Positions 34,255-42,037 are shown, counted from the stretch's first letter. The stretch: 64,000 nt of DNA from CAJCJE01 sp035948315 (GCA_035948315.1 DASZJG010000094.1:22885-86884); one strand, 5' to 3'. The notes: generated from the sequence alone by a model not told the origin. Program-made: numbers and translations.

Positions 34255-35637
34255 GTGGACGAGTCGACGTCCGAAGGCGTTGCGGGGCACGCCGAACAGG
34301 ACGCCGAACAGGCAGCAACACCAGACCCGGCCACCCCGCCGGACGCCTCAACGCCCGAACCCGAACCGCCGCGCGCTGCCCCCATGGTCATCCCGGGCCG
34401 GCAGCGGCGCAGGCGCAGGCCCTGGGTGATCACCGGCCGGGTCGCCATCGGCCTGGTCTCCGCGATCGCGCTCGTGGCCAGCGGCGTGGCGTGGTACGGC
34501 GTGCGAGCGTTGCAGCACAACACGAACACCACGCCCGTACTGTCCGAATTGAACAGTCAGCCGAACCAGCCGCCCGCCGACGACGGCGCGACCGACATCC
34601 TGTTGGTCGGCGACGACTCGCGCACCGACGCGCAGGGCCACCCGCTCCCGACCAGCGTGCTCACCAAGCTGCGTACGCAGTTCGACGCGGGCGTGAACAC
34701 GGACACGATCATCGTGCTGCGGATTCCGAAGAATGGCGGCAAGGCGTACGCGGTGTCCATCCCGCGCGACACGTACGTGCCGATTCCCGGCTGGCACCAG
34801 GACAAGATCAACGGCGCCTACGGCATCATCCAGGCGTTGACCGCGCAGCAGTTGCAGGATTCCGGCGACAAGGACCGGGCCGACATCCAGCAGAAGGCGC
34901 AGCAGGCCGGACAACTCGCGCTGATCGAGTCGGTGCAGAGCCTCACCGGCATTCACATCGACCACTACGCCGAGGTCAACCTGTACGGGTTCTACCTGCT
35001 CAGTCAGGCCATCGGCGGCGTCGACGTGTGTCTGAGGCACGCGACCTCGGACAAGAACTCCGGCGCGAACTTCAAGGCGGGCGCCCAGACCGTCTCCGGC
35101 GCGGACGCGCTGTCGTTCGTGCGGCAGCGGGACAACCTGCCCAACGGCGACATCGACCGTATCGTTCGGCAGCAGGTCTTCCTCGCCTCGGCTGCCAAGA
35201 AGCTCCTCTCCGCCGGCACGCTGACCAACCCCGCCGCGCTGAGCGGTCTGGCCACGGCCGTGCACCAATCCCTGACCACCGACCCCGGTCTGGACATCGT
35301 CACGTTCGCGCAGCAGGCGCAGAGCCTCGCCAGCGGCAACGTCGAGTTCGTGACCATCCCGGTGGTCAACGACAACGCCCGCAGCCCGAGCGGCCAGAGC
35401 ATCGTCCAAGTGGACGTGACCGCGGTGCACCAGTTCGTGGCCAACCTGATCGCCAGCATCCCGCCACCCCCCACCACGACCACCGCACCGCCCACGACCA
35501 CCACCCCGGCCAGGGCGACGACCACGACACCCCCGCCGACCACGACAATCACCACCACGACGACCACGCCCCCACCCCCGCCGACCAACGAGCCGACCCC
35601 ACCGGTCAGCATCAACGGTGTCCCGTGCGTCGACTGA
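34255..35637 (+). CDS. LytR-CpsA-Psr (LCP) family cell-wall glycan ligase, second copy
   Basis: A 460-residue paralogue of the preceding LCP protein, 86 bp downstream. The acidic/Pro-rich cytoplasmic N-terminus is about 65 residues, one helix follows (VAIGLVSAIALVASGVAWYG), then the LCP core with DILLVGDDSRTD, DTIIVLRIPKNGG, SIPRDTYVPIPG and FVRQRDNLPNGDIDRIVRQQ. A long Thr/Pro tail precedes the terminus NGVPCVD, echoing the first copy. GTG start with GGAGGG upstream. The tandem arrangement suggests duplication, with each copy perhaps attaching a different glycan. Confidence 0.92.
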   Translation: MDESTSEGVAGHAEQDAEQAATPDPATPPDASTPEPEPPRAAPMVIPGRQRRRRRPWVITGRVAIGLVSAIALVASGVAWYGVRALQHNTNTTPVLSELNSQPNQPPADDGATDILLVGDDSRTDAQGHPLPTSVLTKLRTQFDAGVNTDTIIVLRIPKNGGKAYAVSIPRDTYVPIPGWHQDKINGAYGIIQALTAQQLQDSGDKDRADIQQKAQQAGQLALIESVQSLTGIHIDHYAEVNLYGFYLLSQAIGGVDVCLRHATSDKNSGANFKAGAQTVSGADALSFVRQRDNLPNGDIDRIVRQQVFLASAAKKLLSAGTLTNPAALSGLATAVHQSLTTDPGLDIVTFAQQAQSLASGNVEFVTIPVVNDNARSPSGQSIVQVDVTAVHQFVANLIASIPPPPTTTTAPPTTTTPARATTTTPPPTTTITTTTTTPPPPPTNEPTPPVSINGVPCVD

Positions 35638-35656
35638 GGCCGTCCCGGAGGTTGGC

Positions 35657-36361
35657 ATGAGCGTCACCGAGAAGCTGTTCACGCCGCTGCTGCGCCGGCC
35701 GGCGAGCCCGCTGATCACCTACTACGACGACGCGACCGGCGCACGCGTCGAGCTGTCCAGGGCCACCGCGGCGAACTGGGCCGCGAAGACCGCGAACTGG
35801 CTGCGCGAGGAATGGGACATCGAGCCGGGCGCGGCGATCGGCGTCGCCCTGCCCGCGCACTGGCAGACCGTCGGCGTGCTGCTCGGCGCCTGGTGGGTCG
35901 GCGCACACGTCACCGACCAACTCGCCGGCACAGAACTGGCCTTCGTCGGCCCGGACCACAACGGCGACACCGGCAGCGCCCAGACCGCCATCGTCGCCCT
36001 CGACCCGCTCGGCATGGGCCTACGCGACAAGCCGGCCGGCAAGCTCGACTACCTCAACGACAGCCGCATCTACGGCGACGCCTTCGACCCCTGGCAACCC
36101 GTCCCCGGCGACACTTCCGCGCTCGGAAACTCCACAGTGGACGAAGTAGTCGCGGCAGCGCGCGACCGCGCCAAGTCTCTCGACATCACCGACGGCGCCC
36201 GCGTGCTGTCCACACTAGACTGGACGATCCCGGACGGCGTCATCGACGGTCTGCTCACCGTGCTCGCGGTCGGCGGCTCACTCGTCCAGTGCGCCAACAC
36301 CGACCCGGCCGACCTCGCCGACCGCCAGGCCACCGAGCGAGCCACGCTCACGCTCAATTGA
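35657..36361 (+). CDS. TIGR03089 family protein (AMP-binding-like)
   Basis: A 234-residue actinobacterial protein resembling the N-terminal part of adenylate-forming enzymes (LITYYDDATGARVELSR, WAAKTANWLREE, VALPAHWQTVGVLLGAW) but without the C-terminal ATP-binding motifs, so it is unlikely to be a full ligase. Function unknown; equivalent in position to Rv3268. ATG at 35657 has GGAGG six bases upstream. The stop codon overlaps the left arm of a 13-bp inverted repeat in front of the Fic gene. It is the last conserved gene before the accessory island. Confidence 0.85.
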   Translation: MSVTEKLFTPLLRRPASPLITYYDDATGARVELSRATAANWAAKTANWLREEWDIEPGAAIGVALPAHWQTVGVLLGAWWVGAHVTDQLAGTELAFVGPDHNGDTGSAQTAIVALDPLGMGLRDKPAGKLDYLNDSRIYGDAFDPWQPVPGDTSALGNSTVDEVVAAARDRAKSLDITDGARVLSTLDWTIPDGVIDGLLTVLAVGGSLVQCANTDPADLADRQATERATLTLN

Positions 36362-36393
36362 TAGATTGACGCAATCATCACGTCAATCTATCA
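36359..36393. promoter_or_regulatory. Perfect 13-bp inverted repeat upstream of the Fic gene
   Basis: TGATAGATTGACG at 36359-36371 is mirrored exactly by CGTCAATCTATCA at 36381-36393, around a 9-base centre. It begins at the TGA of the TIGR03089 gene and ends 7 bases before the Fic ATG. A further TACGTCA half-like element follows. The AT-rich arms and nearness to the ATG favour an operator; no T-run follows, so a terminator is less likely. Confidence 0.7.
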
Positions 36394-36400
36394 TTACGTC

Positions 36401-37537
36401 ATGCTCTATCCCACGCCCGCGCTGACAGCCGCTGACCAGCGGGTACTCGACGACATCGAGCGGATGCGCGAGGTACTTCGCCACCAGGTTGCCAACACCC
36501 CACGCAAGTGGACGGCAGATCTGCGGAAGTTCCTCACCGCCGACGCGGTCGCGGCGTCCAACTCGATCGAGGGTTTCAAGGTCTCCACGGTCGATGTCGA
36601 GGACCTGATCGCAGGTGAGAGCGATGTGGACGTCTCCGAGGAGAACCGCCAGGAGACGCTCGCGTACCAGCGCATGATGACCTACCTCCAGACCCTGCAC
36701 GACGTGCCGGATTTCTGCTACAGCAAGGGTCAACTCAACGCCTTGCACTGGATGCTCCAGGGCCATCGGCACACCTCGCGCAAGCCGGCGGGCCAGTGGC
36801 GGCGCGGCCCCGTCTACGTGACCGACGCGGGCGACCCCAGTGTTGCGGCCTACACCGCGCCCGACGCGGATGCGGTGCCGGGCCTGATGGCAGAACTCGT
36901 CGATTGGCTCAATGCCAAGGACGACACCCATCCGCTCATCCGCGCGGCCATGGCGCATCTGCACCTGGTGTCGATCCATCCCTGGCCGGACGGCAACGGG
37001 CGGATGTCGCGGTCGCTGCAGACGCTGTTGATCGCGCGGGAGGGCGTGCTCGCGCCAGAGTTCTCCTCGATCGAGGCGTGGCTCGGCCGATCGCGAAACA
37101 CCTGGGAGTACTACCGCGAACTCGCCAGTCGCGGACGGACCTACGAGCCCGACCAGGATGTGTCGAGCTGGATTCGGTTCAATCTCAACGCATACCATCA
37201 ACAGGCTCAGACCGTCCAAAAGCGACTTGACAGGTCCAGTGAGGTGTGGCGGGTCCTGGCCACGTTCGCCGAGAACAACGGTCTCGACGAACGCGTCGTG
37301 TCCGCGCTGCACGACGTGGCCATGGCCGGCCGGGTTCGGCGGTCGCGGTACGAGCAGGCCGAGGGTCTGAGCGTGCAGCAGGCGCAACGCGATCTGCGAG
37401 ATCTGGTCACGGCGCGGATTCTGGAACCGGTCGGGCGGACACGGGCGCGCTACTACCTTGCCGGCGACCGTTTTCCCGAGCAGGCGAGCGAGATCGCCAC
37501 CACGCCGATGACCTTGGTCGACCCGTATCGCGGCTAA
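36401..37537 (+). CDS. Fic-domain protein (AMP-transferase type) with N-terminal inhibitory motif and C-terminal winged helix
   Basis: A 378-residue Fic protein. The catalytic motif HPWPDGNGRMSR is at residues 193-204 with the essential His193 and the phosphate-anchor GNGR. An inhibitory-helix motif SNSIEG (S/T-xxx-E-G) is at 53-58, placing it in the class where the inhibitory Glu is N-terminal in the same chain. A winged-helix-like C-terminus (LSVQQAQRDLRDLVTARILE, about 325-345) could bind DNA. Fic enzymes AMPylate Ser/Thr/Tyr of target proteins. The gene is monocistronic-looking, carries the inverted repeat immediately upstream and opens the accessory island. Confidence 0.9.
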   Translation: MLYPTPALTAADQRVLDDIERMREVLRHQVANTPRKWTADLRKFLTADAVAASNSIEGFKVSTVDVEDLIAGESDVDVSEENRQETLAYQRMMTYLQTLHDVPDFCYSKGQLNALHWMLQGHRHTSRKPAGQWRRGPVYVTDAGDPSVAAYTAPDADAVPGLMAELVDWLNAKDDTHPLIRAAMAHLHLVSIHPWPDGNGRMSRSLQTLLIAREGVLAPEFSSIEAWLGRSRNTWEYYRELASRGRTYEPDQDVSSWIRFNLNAYHQQAQTVQKRLDRSSEVWRVLATFAENNGLDERVVSALHDVAMAGRVRRSRYEQAEGLSVQQAQRDLRDLVTARILEPVGRTRARYYLAGDRFPEQASEIATTPMTLVDPYRG

Positions 37538-37542
37538 TTCGG

Positions 37543-37570
37543 TTGCCGTTGTTGGGATCGCTCGTATGCT
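37543..37570 (+). promoter_or_regulatory. Candidate leaderless promoter before the broken phosphotransferase ORF
   Basis: TTGCCG at 37543-37548 and TATGCT at 37565-37570 are separated by 16 bases, and the ATG follows six bases after the -10 element. This suggests transcription starting at the A of the ATG. It implies that the 5' half of the ORF derives from an expressed gene. Confidence 0.45.
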
Positions 37571-37576
37571 GCGGCC

Positions 37577-37909
37577 ATGTCGATCCGGTTGATCGTGCTC
37601 AATGGCGCGTCGAGCAGTGGGAAGTCGGGGCTGGCCCGGTGTTTGCAGGCGGTGCTGCCGCAGCCGTGGCTCACCTGCGGCGTGGACACGTTCATCCAGA
37701 TGATGCCGGCGGCGATGCAGGCCTCCGAGAGCGGCATCGAGGTCGCCGCGGACGGGACGGTCTCGGTGGCGGCCGTTCGGTGCCTGCGCGAGTGCGGCGG
37801 TGGTAGCCGGTTCCTGCCCCGCAACGGCAAGCACTGGCGGAACTGCCCGCGCTGCGGAGGGACGGGCCCGCGACGGCGACTCGGCCGCAGAGTCACGAAC
37901 CGCTGGTGA
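37577..37909 (+). pseudogene. Chloramphenicol-phosphotransferase-like N-terminus joined to an unrelated Zn-ribbon-like tail
   Basis: The first 60 or so residues match the chloramphenicol 3-O-phosphotransferase-like family: IRLIVLNGASSSGKSGLAR is the P-loop, followed by AVLPQPWLTCGVDTFIQMMP. Such proteins are about 175 residues, but here similarity ends near residue 63. The remaining sequence has a different character, CLRECGGG and later CPRCGGTGPRRRLGRR, like the end of small zinc-ribbon proteins common on actinobacterial integrative elements. The simplest reading is a gene truncated by a recombination junction at about 37765. It probably lacks kinase activity. A true fused protein is less likely. 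Confidence 0.6.
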
Positions 37910-37937
37910 CCTCTGGGCTGCCCGCAGGCGCCCTACC

Positions 37938-38738
37938 TCATGCCCGCCCTGCGCGAAGGTTATTCGCGAGCACCCGGCACTCCGGGCAGTGGTTGTCGGG
38001 GAGCGAGTCTGCCCACAGCCCGCTCGGGGCAGGGTCGAATTCGCCGTCCTCCCAGCCACACAGGATGCGGTGACCGTTCGGCACGAACGCATGGGCGCGA
38101 CCCAGTTGGACTCGCCGACTACCGTCCGGGTCCCTGATGACCTCCCGAGCCGTGATCAGGTCGTGGTAAGTCGCCCCGGCCTCGATACATCCGCGGCGTT
38201 CGTCCCGTCGGATTTCCCACCGCTGCCACTCGGGAGTGCCGAGGATGGCCGGTCCGAACAGGACAGTCTGGACGTCATGGGTGATCCGCACGGCGATCTC
38301 GCGTTCGCCGGCGAGCACATGCACGGCGTACTGGCTGACCAGGTTCTCGTCGGTGACTCCTCCGCAGCGGACGGTCAGGCGCTGGCCGTGCAGCGGGTTG
38401 TACGGGTCGGACGGCCGGAATGGGTAGGCCATCGGACAGTCCTGGAACGAGTCGACGAGGCGCAAGCTGTCTGGGTTTAACCAGTCTCCGACTGCGTCCT
38501 GAACGGCGAACGCGGTTAGGAGGGCACGTCGACCAGTGACCCGGGGTGGCGGCCAGTCGGGCGCGAGAATGTCCAGCGTGCTCTGCGGGCTGCGATTGAA
38601 ACGGCGCAGGGCGGCGCTGAGGAAGTCGCCGATGGTGGTGCCCATCTCGGCGAGCTTCGTCTGGGCCTCGTCGTAGTCTCGAGCGTCCGCCGGGCGAAAC
38701 GCTTTCGCGGGCTGCATGTTATTCACAGGACCAACCAT
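37938..38738 (-). CDS. Hypothetical protein with ribbon-helix-helix-like N-terminus
   Basis: A 266-residue protein that I cannot name. Residues 10-50 (AFRPADARDYDEAQTKLAEM, then IGDFLSAALRRF) have the pattern of ribbon-helix-helix DNA-binding domains found on actinobacterial plasmids and integrative elements. The middle is mixed alpha/beta, and the end carries Cys in RILCGWEDGEF and CPEC. A perfect 10-base palindrome lies just upstream, suggesting self-regulation. The leader is very short: a TAGATA element lies 8 bases before the ATG. It converges with the broken phosphotransferase ORF 28 bp away. Mobile-element origin is inferred from setting. Confidence 0.65.
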   Translation of the reverse strand: MVGPVNNMQPAKAFRPADARDYDEAQTKLAEMGTTIGDFLSAALRRFNRSPQSTLDILAPDWPPPRVTGRRALLTAFAVQDAVGDWLNPDSLRLVDSFQDCPMAYPFRPSDPYNPLHGQRLTVRCGGVTDENLVSQYAVHVLAGEREIAVRITHDVQTVLFGPAILGTPEWQRWEIRRDERRGCIEAGATYHDLITAREVIRDPDGSRRVQLGRAHAFVPNGHRILCGWEDGEFDPAPSGLWADSLPDNHCPECRVLANNLRAGRA

Positions 38739-38742
38739 AAAC

Positions 38743-38752
38743 TAGATATCTA
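38743..38752. promoter_or_regulatory. Palindrome at the promoter of the RHH-like gene
   Basis: TAGATATCTA is a perfect 10-base palindrome five bases upstream of the minus-strand ATG. It contains the likely -10 TAGATA, so a repressor bound here would block transcription. The surroundings are unusually AT-rich for this genome. Confidence 0.45.
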
Positions 38753-38908
38753 CTTTTCGCAACAATGAGATAGCTGGTTAAATTGGCCTGCCTCCGCGTG
38801 GCTCCTGGTAACGCGGGCACCATGCCGCGCGAGATGACGGGCATGACCGAGCAGGGGCACGTCTGCGTCGGCCACATCGTCCGCGTCTGCGACCAGAAAG
38901 GCACCCGC

Positions 38909-39163
38909 ATGGCCGAACCCGACTTCAATATCACTCATTACTTCAACGCTGGCAGCGTCCCCCACCTGGACAAACTCCAGTCCGACACCGCGCTCTTGCG
39001 GAGGATCGCGTACAGCACCGACCAGGCCCGGTTGTACCTCGGCTGGCTGCTCGCAATCACCATGCTCGGCATCATTGCCGCGGTCTTCGTGGGTATCGTC
39101 CTGATCGCCCACTCTCCCAGCTCAACACCTGCCGCGTGCAACCCGTCCGTGTCCACCTGCTGA
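38909..39163 (+). CDS. Small single-pass membrane protein
   Basis: An 84-residue protein with no recognised domain. The N-terminal half is soluble (MAEPDFNITHYFNAGSVPHL, then a heptad-like LDKLQSDTALLRRIAYSTDQ), then one membrane helix (LYLGWLLAITMLGIIAAVFVG), and a short Cys-containing tail ending VSTC. ATG at 38909 is preferred because AGAAAGG precedes it and the protein is well formed from there; a start at 38783 is open but would add an unlikely 42-residue leader. A strong hairpin follows the stop. It belongs to the accessory island. Confidence 0.5.
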   Translation: MAEPDFNITHYFNAGSVPHLDKLQSDTALLRRIAYSTDQARLYLGWLLAITMLGIIAAVFVGIVLIAHSPSSTPAACNPSVSTC

Positions 39164-39167
39164 CCCC

Positions 39168-39192
39168 GAGGTGATCGGCCGCCGATCACCTC
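39168..39192 (+). terminator. Perfect 12-bp hairpin after the small membrane protein gene
   Basis: GAGGTGATCGGC (39168-39179) and GCCGATCACCTC (39181-39192) form a perfect stem around a single central base, starting 4 bases after the TGA at 39161-39163. There is no T-run. Position and symmetry fit a terminator; as DNA it is also a near-perfect dyad that a regulator could bind. Confidence 0.65.
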
Positions 39193-39364
39193 CCCGAACT
39201 CCTGGCGAGCGCACACCCGGTCACGCCCACGCCGCACGACGCGAGATCAGGGGCATGGCGACCCGTCGCAGCCGCCGTCCGACGCTGACCGGATCATCAC
39301 TGCCCAACGCGACGAAGGCCGCAAGACGCGCACGCTCCTGGTCTGGATCTTCGTCGGGCTGCCG

Positions 39365-39679
39365 ATGCTTGGCGTGGCCGTCTGGGGCATCGTCGCATTG
39401 GCGAACTCCGGCCCGGCGACGAGCAGGACCCCGGGCAGCATCGTCTCGTCGACCGTGGACGCCGGCCCGCTGGCGTCCACGTGTCAGCAGCTCAACGACG
39501 CCACGACGGCGCACACCAGCTTTACGCGCCCATGCGAAGGCCTTCGCACCGTTCACCCCGACCACTCGAGCAGCACCCGAGATGCTGCCGCCCCGCCCAT
39601 CGGAGCGCGGGGGCGTCGTGGTGGCGCGTTGCGCTGCCGGGCTGGCCGGCGGTGCGGCGGGTGCCGACACGGCAACTGA
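39365..39679 (+). pseudogene. Degraded small membrane-protein gene
   Basis: The frame contains a clear membrane helix (LLVWIFVGLPMLGVAVWGIV) whose coding sequence begins upstream of the first ATG with no start codon back to the previous stop. After about residue 55 the frame loses natural composition, while an overlapping +1-type frame continues plausibly (AKAFAPFTPTT, then a Gly/Ala-rich end at 39710). This looks like a small membrane protein gene damaged by frameshift and lacking its start. The 550 bp between the hairpin and the PadR promoter hold nothing else convincing. Confidence 0.35.
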
Positions 39680-39701
39680 CGGATGCCTTCCCAGTTCAAG
39701 A

Positions 39702-39736
39702 CCTATGTAGACATCGAGCATGACCCTATGTAGGAT
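39702..39736 (+). promoter_or_regulatory. PadR promoter with direct repeats
   Basis: TAGACA (39708-39713) and TAGGAT (39731-39736) are 17 bases apart, and the PadR ATG follows six bases later, so the transcript is probably leaderless. CCTATGTAG occurs twice, at 39702-39710 and 39725-39733, overlapping both promoter boxes, a natural arrangement for autorepression. Confidence 0.6.
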
Positions 39737-39742
39737 CACGGC

Positions 39743-40087
39743 ATGGATGATGCGATCCGGATGACTGTGCCGGTCGCCCGGGTCTTGCGGGTGTTCCTCG
39801 ACGACACCACAGTGCCCCGGTACGGCTTCGACCTCATGGACGTCACCGGCCTCGCTAGCGGCACCTTGTATCCGATCCTGGTGCGGCTGGAACGGGCCGG
39901 GTGGATCGTCGCCGCGAAAGAGGACATCGACCCCGTCGCCGAAGGCCGGCCCGCACGCAAAAACTTCACGCTGACCGGTGTCGGTGAGCGGAGCGCGCGG
40001 GAACAACTCGTTGCGTTGGCCACTGAGTTCGCTGCACCGAACGGCCACACGACCCGACAAGGTCGGCTACAAGGCGGTCTCACGTGA
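39743..40087 (+). CDS. PadR-family transcriptional regulator
   Basis: A 114-residue winged-helix repressor of the PadR type. The recognition region is GYDL-like: YGFDLMDVTGLASGTLYPIL, followed by RLERAGWIVAAKEDID with the wing and RPARKNFTLTGVG. PadR proteins usually sense small molecules or stress and often sit beside a membrane protein gene they control. That is the case here: the TGA overlaps the next ATG-type start by 4 bp. The promoter carries direct repeats suited to self-repression. The C-terminus is short, so this belongs to the smaller PadR class. Confidence 0.88.
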   Translation: MDDAIRMTVPVARVLRVFLDDTTVPRYGFDLMDVTGLASGTLYPILVRLERAGWIVAAKEDIDPVAEGRPARKNFTLTGVGERSAREQLVALATEFAAPNGHTTRQGRLQGGLT

Positions 40088-40689
40088 TTGCGGACTGGTT
40101 GTGGAAGGCGATCCTGGTAGTCGCGGGTCTCGCCGGACTTGTCGCGCTGAGGGTGTTGACGAACCTTGCGACCAAGGAGGTCGAGGGCCGGCTGAACCAG
40201 CTCCCGTTTCTGATCTTGAGGATCGCCCGTTGGCGCCTGCCGGTCAGCCTGCGGGAGGAGCAGCACGACGAGTGGTGGGTACCGGACCTGCAGAAGCGTC
40301 TCACTCTCGAGGGAGAGCGGCCGATCACCCGACTGGTGAAGGGGACGAGGTTTGCTGCCGGTCTTGCTGTCGGCGCTGGGAGGACGGCGCGTGCGGCCGG
40401 GGTGCCGTCGTCGTGGCAACGTGCGTGGAATTGGCTTGCGCCAGCATCGAACGCGACCGCGATGGCGCGGTTGAGTTGGGCAATCGACGTGAGCGTCATT
40501 ACTTCGGGCATGGCGAGTTTTGCGGCTGTAGTGTCGACCGTTGCGTACGGCACGATGCCTGTGGTTGAGGCGGTCTCGGCCAGCGTGGCAGTGGTGGCGA
40601 TTGGCTTCGATACAGCGTTAAGCATCGTCCGCCGGCGGCGCATCCGTCAGTCAATACTTGAGCGCGGCGAAGGCGCGGACAGAATCTAG
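40084..40689 (+). CDS. Membrane protein encoded with PadR
   Basis: A 201-residue protein found coupled to PadR regulators in actinomycetes. One N-terminal helix (WKAILVVAGLAGLVALRVL), a soluble middle with LPVSLREEQHDEWWVPDLQK, and two C-terminal hydrophobic segments (SVITSGMASFAAVVSTVAYG and VVEAVSASVAVVAIGFDTAL) are visible, ending with a basic RRRRIRQS tail. No enzymatic motif is seen. The start (GTG) overlaps the PadR stop by 4 bp, so the two are translationally coupled. It may be the sensed or regulated partner; this is inference. Confidence 0.75.
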   Translation: MIADWLWKAILVVAGLAGLVALRVLTNLATKEVEGRLNQLPFLILRIARWRLPVSLREEQHDEWWVPDLQKRLTLEGERPITRLVKGTRFAAGLAVGAGRTARAAGVPSSWQRAWNWLAPASNATAMARLSWAIDVSVITSGMASFAAVVSTVAYGTMPVVEAVSASVAVVAIGFDTALSIVRRRRIRQSILERGEGADRI

Positions 40690-40992
40690 CGCCGATGCGG
40701 GACGCCGTGCTGGTGTCTCGCAACGGATCACCCCTTGGCAGCTACTAGCTGTCGACCTCGGCACAGGCGTCGCGGTCAATCAGGGTCGATGCCTTCACGA
40801 GCGAAAGCTCGAACTCGCCAGGCCAGCGCTCGTAGACCGCGGTCTCACCGTCGGCGAGCACATGCCACTGGTCACCGGCGTCCGGGCGCCGAGCCTCCAC
40901 GAGGTCCGGGCGAGCGCGTGGGAGGTCAGCTTCGCGTGGTACACCTCGGGCATGAGAAACCTACCGTCGGTCATCAGTCGCCCCTGTCCCGA
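40690..40992 (-). other. Gene-poor gap with frame-broken minus-strand coding traces
   Basis: No intact gene. On the minus strand a natural-looking start (FLMPEVYHAKLTSHALARTS) runs in one frame, and a natural-looking end (QWHVLADGETAVYERWPGEF, to a stop at 40745-40747) runs in another. A short GTG ORF at 40745-40900 encodes the latter. This fits a small gene broken by one frameshift, downstream of the HNH gene. Confidence 0.3.
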
Positions 40993-41466
40993 TCATTCCG
41001 GCGGGAAGTAGCCGCCGTGGTCTGTTGCGCCTGCCCGACGTTCCTGCGGCCACGTGTTGCACCACAGGCATGACCACGCCAGATTGGTCGGATCGTTCGT
41101 GCCTCCCGTGAACCGGGACACGATGTGCTCCAGGCTGCCGATCCGCCGGCCTACGTGGCCCCAGCGGATCGGGCCGCCGGTTGTCGGGTTCGAGGGCCTG
41201 CCTTCCACGGCGAGCGAACCGCAGTGCACGCAGCGACCCCGCGCATCCTCCAGCACCGCGAGCACGTCGCGACCGGTAAGCCGCGTGGTCGGAGCGACGG
41301 AGAGCAGGCGTTTCTGGTTCGACCGGCCAGCTATTTTGACGCAGCGAGCCCGCCGCTCGGCCAGGGTGGTCACAGCGCAGTAGTCGGCCCATGAGGTGTA
41401 CGTCGGTGGCGGTGCCGCGGCGCTGTCCATGCCTGGCATCTGCCACGGCGGCACCGGTGTGGTCAT
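40993..41466 (-). CDS. HNH endonuclease
   Basis: A 157-residue HNH nuclease. The zinc/beta-beta-alpha-metal core has GRCVHCGS, then LEHIVSRFTGGTNDPTNLAW with the catalytic His and Asn, and SCLWCNTWPQERR closing the CxxC pair. The N-terminal 70 residues are of unknown fold (WADYCAVTTLAERRARC). Such proteins act in mobile elements, phage packaging or host defence. It lies in the accessory island near the integrase remnant. The ATG start has no strong ribosome site. Confidence 0.85.
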   Translation of the reverse strand: MTTPVPPWQMPGMDSAAAPPPTYTSWADYCAVTTLAERRARCVKIAGRSNQKRLLSVAPTTRLTGRDVLAVLEDARGRCVHCGSLAVEGRPSNPTTGGPIRWGHVGRRIGSLEHIVSRFTGGTNDPTNLAWSCLWCNTWPQERRAGATDHGGYFPPE

Positions 41467-41701
41467 TCGCTGACCGTACGGTCAGCGCAACCACTCCCGC
41501 CATACTTCGCGGCGCCTGTCAGCCCACCTCCACCTGACTACCCAACACCGTGAACCGGATCTGCCCGGTCCGGACGAGCTGCTTGAAACGGCGGCAAGGG
41601 CACCGTCAGAGGCTCCGTCGATGTGCACCGTCAGATCGACCTTGACCGGGCAGTCCTGGTCGAGGACTGCGGCATTTCACGCTCGGCAGCACTGACCAAG
41701 G

Positions 41702-41950
41702 GTGGATCGCGGGCGGCTGCGGTGCGAGACCACACGCCGCGAAGGGTTCCACCAGTTGCGCCAATACTGCGCCAGCGTGATGCTCGCCGACGGCGCCTCG
41801 ATCCCCGAACTCGCGGCGATCATGGGTCACCACGATCCGGGCTACACGCTCAGGGTGTACGGCCACTTGTTGCCGAACTCGTTCGAGCGCCTGCGCAAGT
41901 CGATGGACCGCCGGATGTTCCGGCCGCGCGCCGTGGCGAACAGAACATAG
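41702..41950 (+). pseudogene. C-terminal remnant of a tyrosine recombinase/integrase
   Basis: Eighty-two residues match only the end of phage-type integrases: FHQLRQYCASVMLADGASIP contains the H-x-x-R box, ELAAIMGHHDPGYTLRVYGH gives the second His box and the Tyr nucleophile, then a helical tail. The first Arg domain and the arm-binding and core-binding domains (about 280 residues) are missing, and sequence upstream to 41467 has no matching frame. It is therefore a decayed end of an integrative element. The GTG at 41702 is only the first open start, not a true one. Confidence 0.75.
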
Positions 41951-42037
41951 CCGGAACAGGCCCAGTACCGATCAGTCCAACCCGGACAGAGGAAGATCAC
42001 ATGACCGACGAGCAGCAGGGCATTGACCGGCGGGAAC

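Noticed and set aside
35460..35610. Dense ACC/CCC repeat tract
   Set aside because: Explained as the Thr/Pro-rich tail of the second LCP protein, not a CRISPR or satellite array.
41467..41701. Possible upstream integrase coding sequence
   Set aside because: No frame continues the integrase catalytic domain; only short unrelated open stretches are present.
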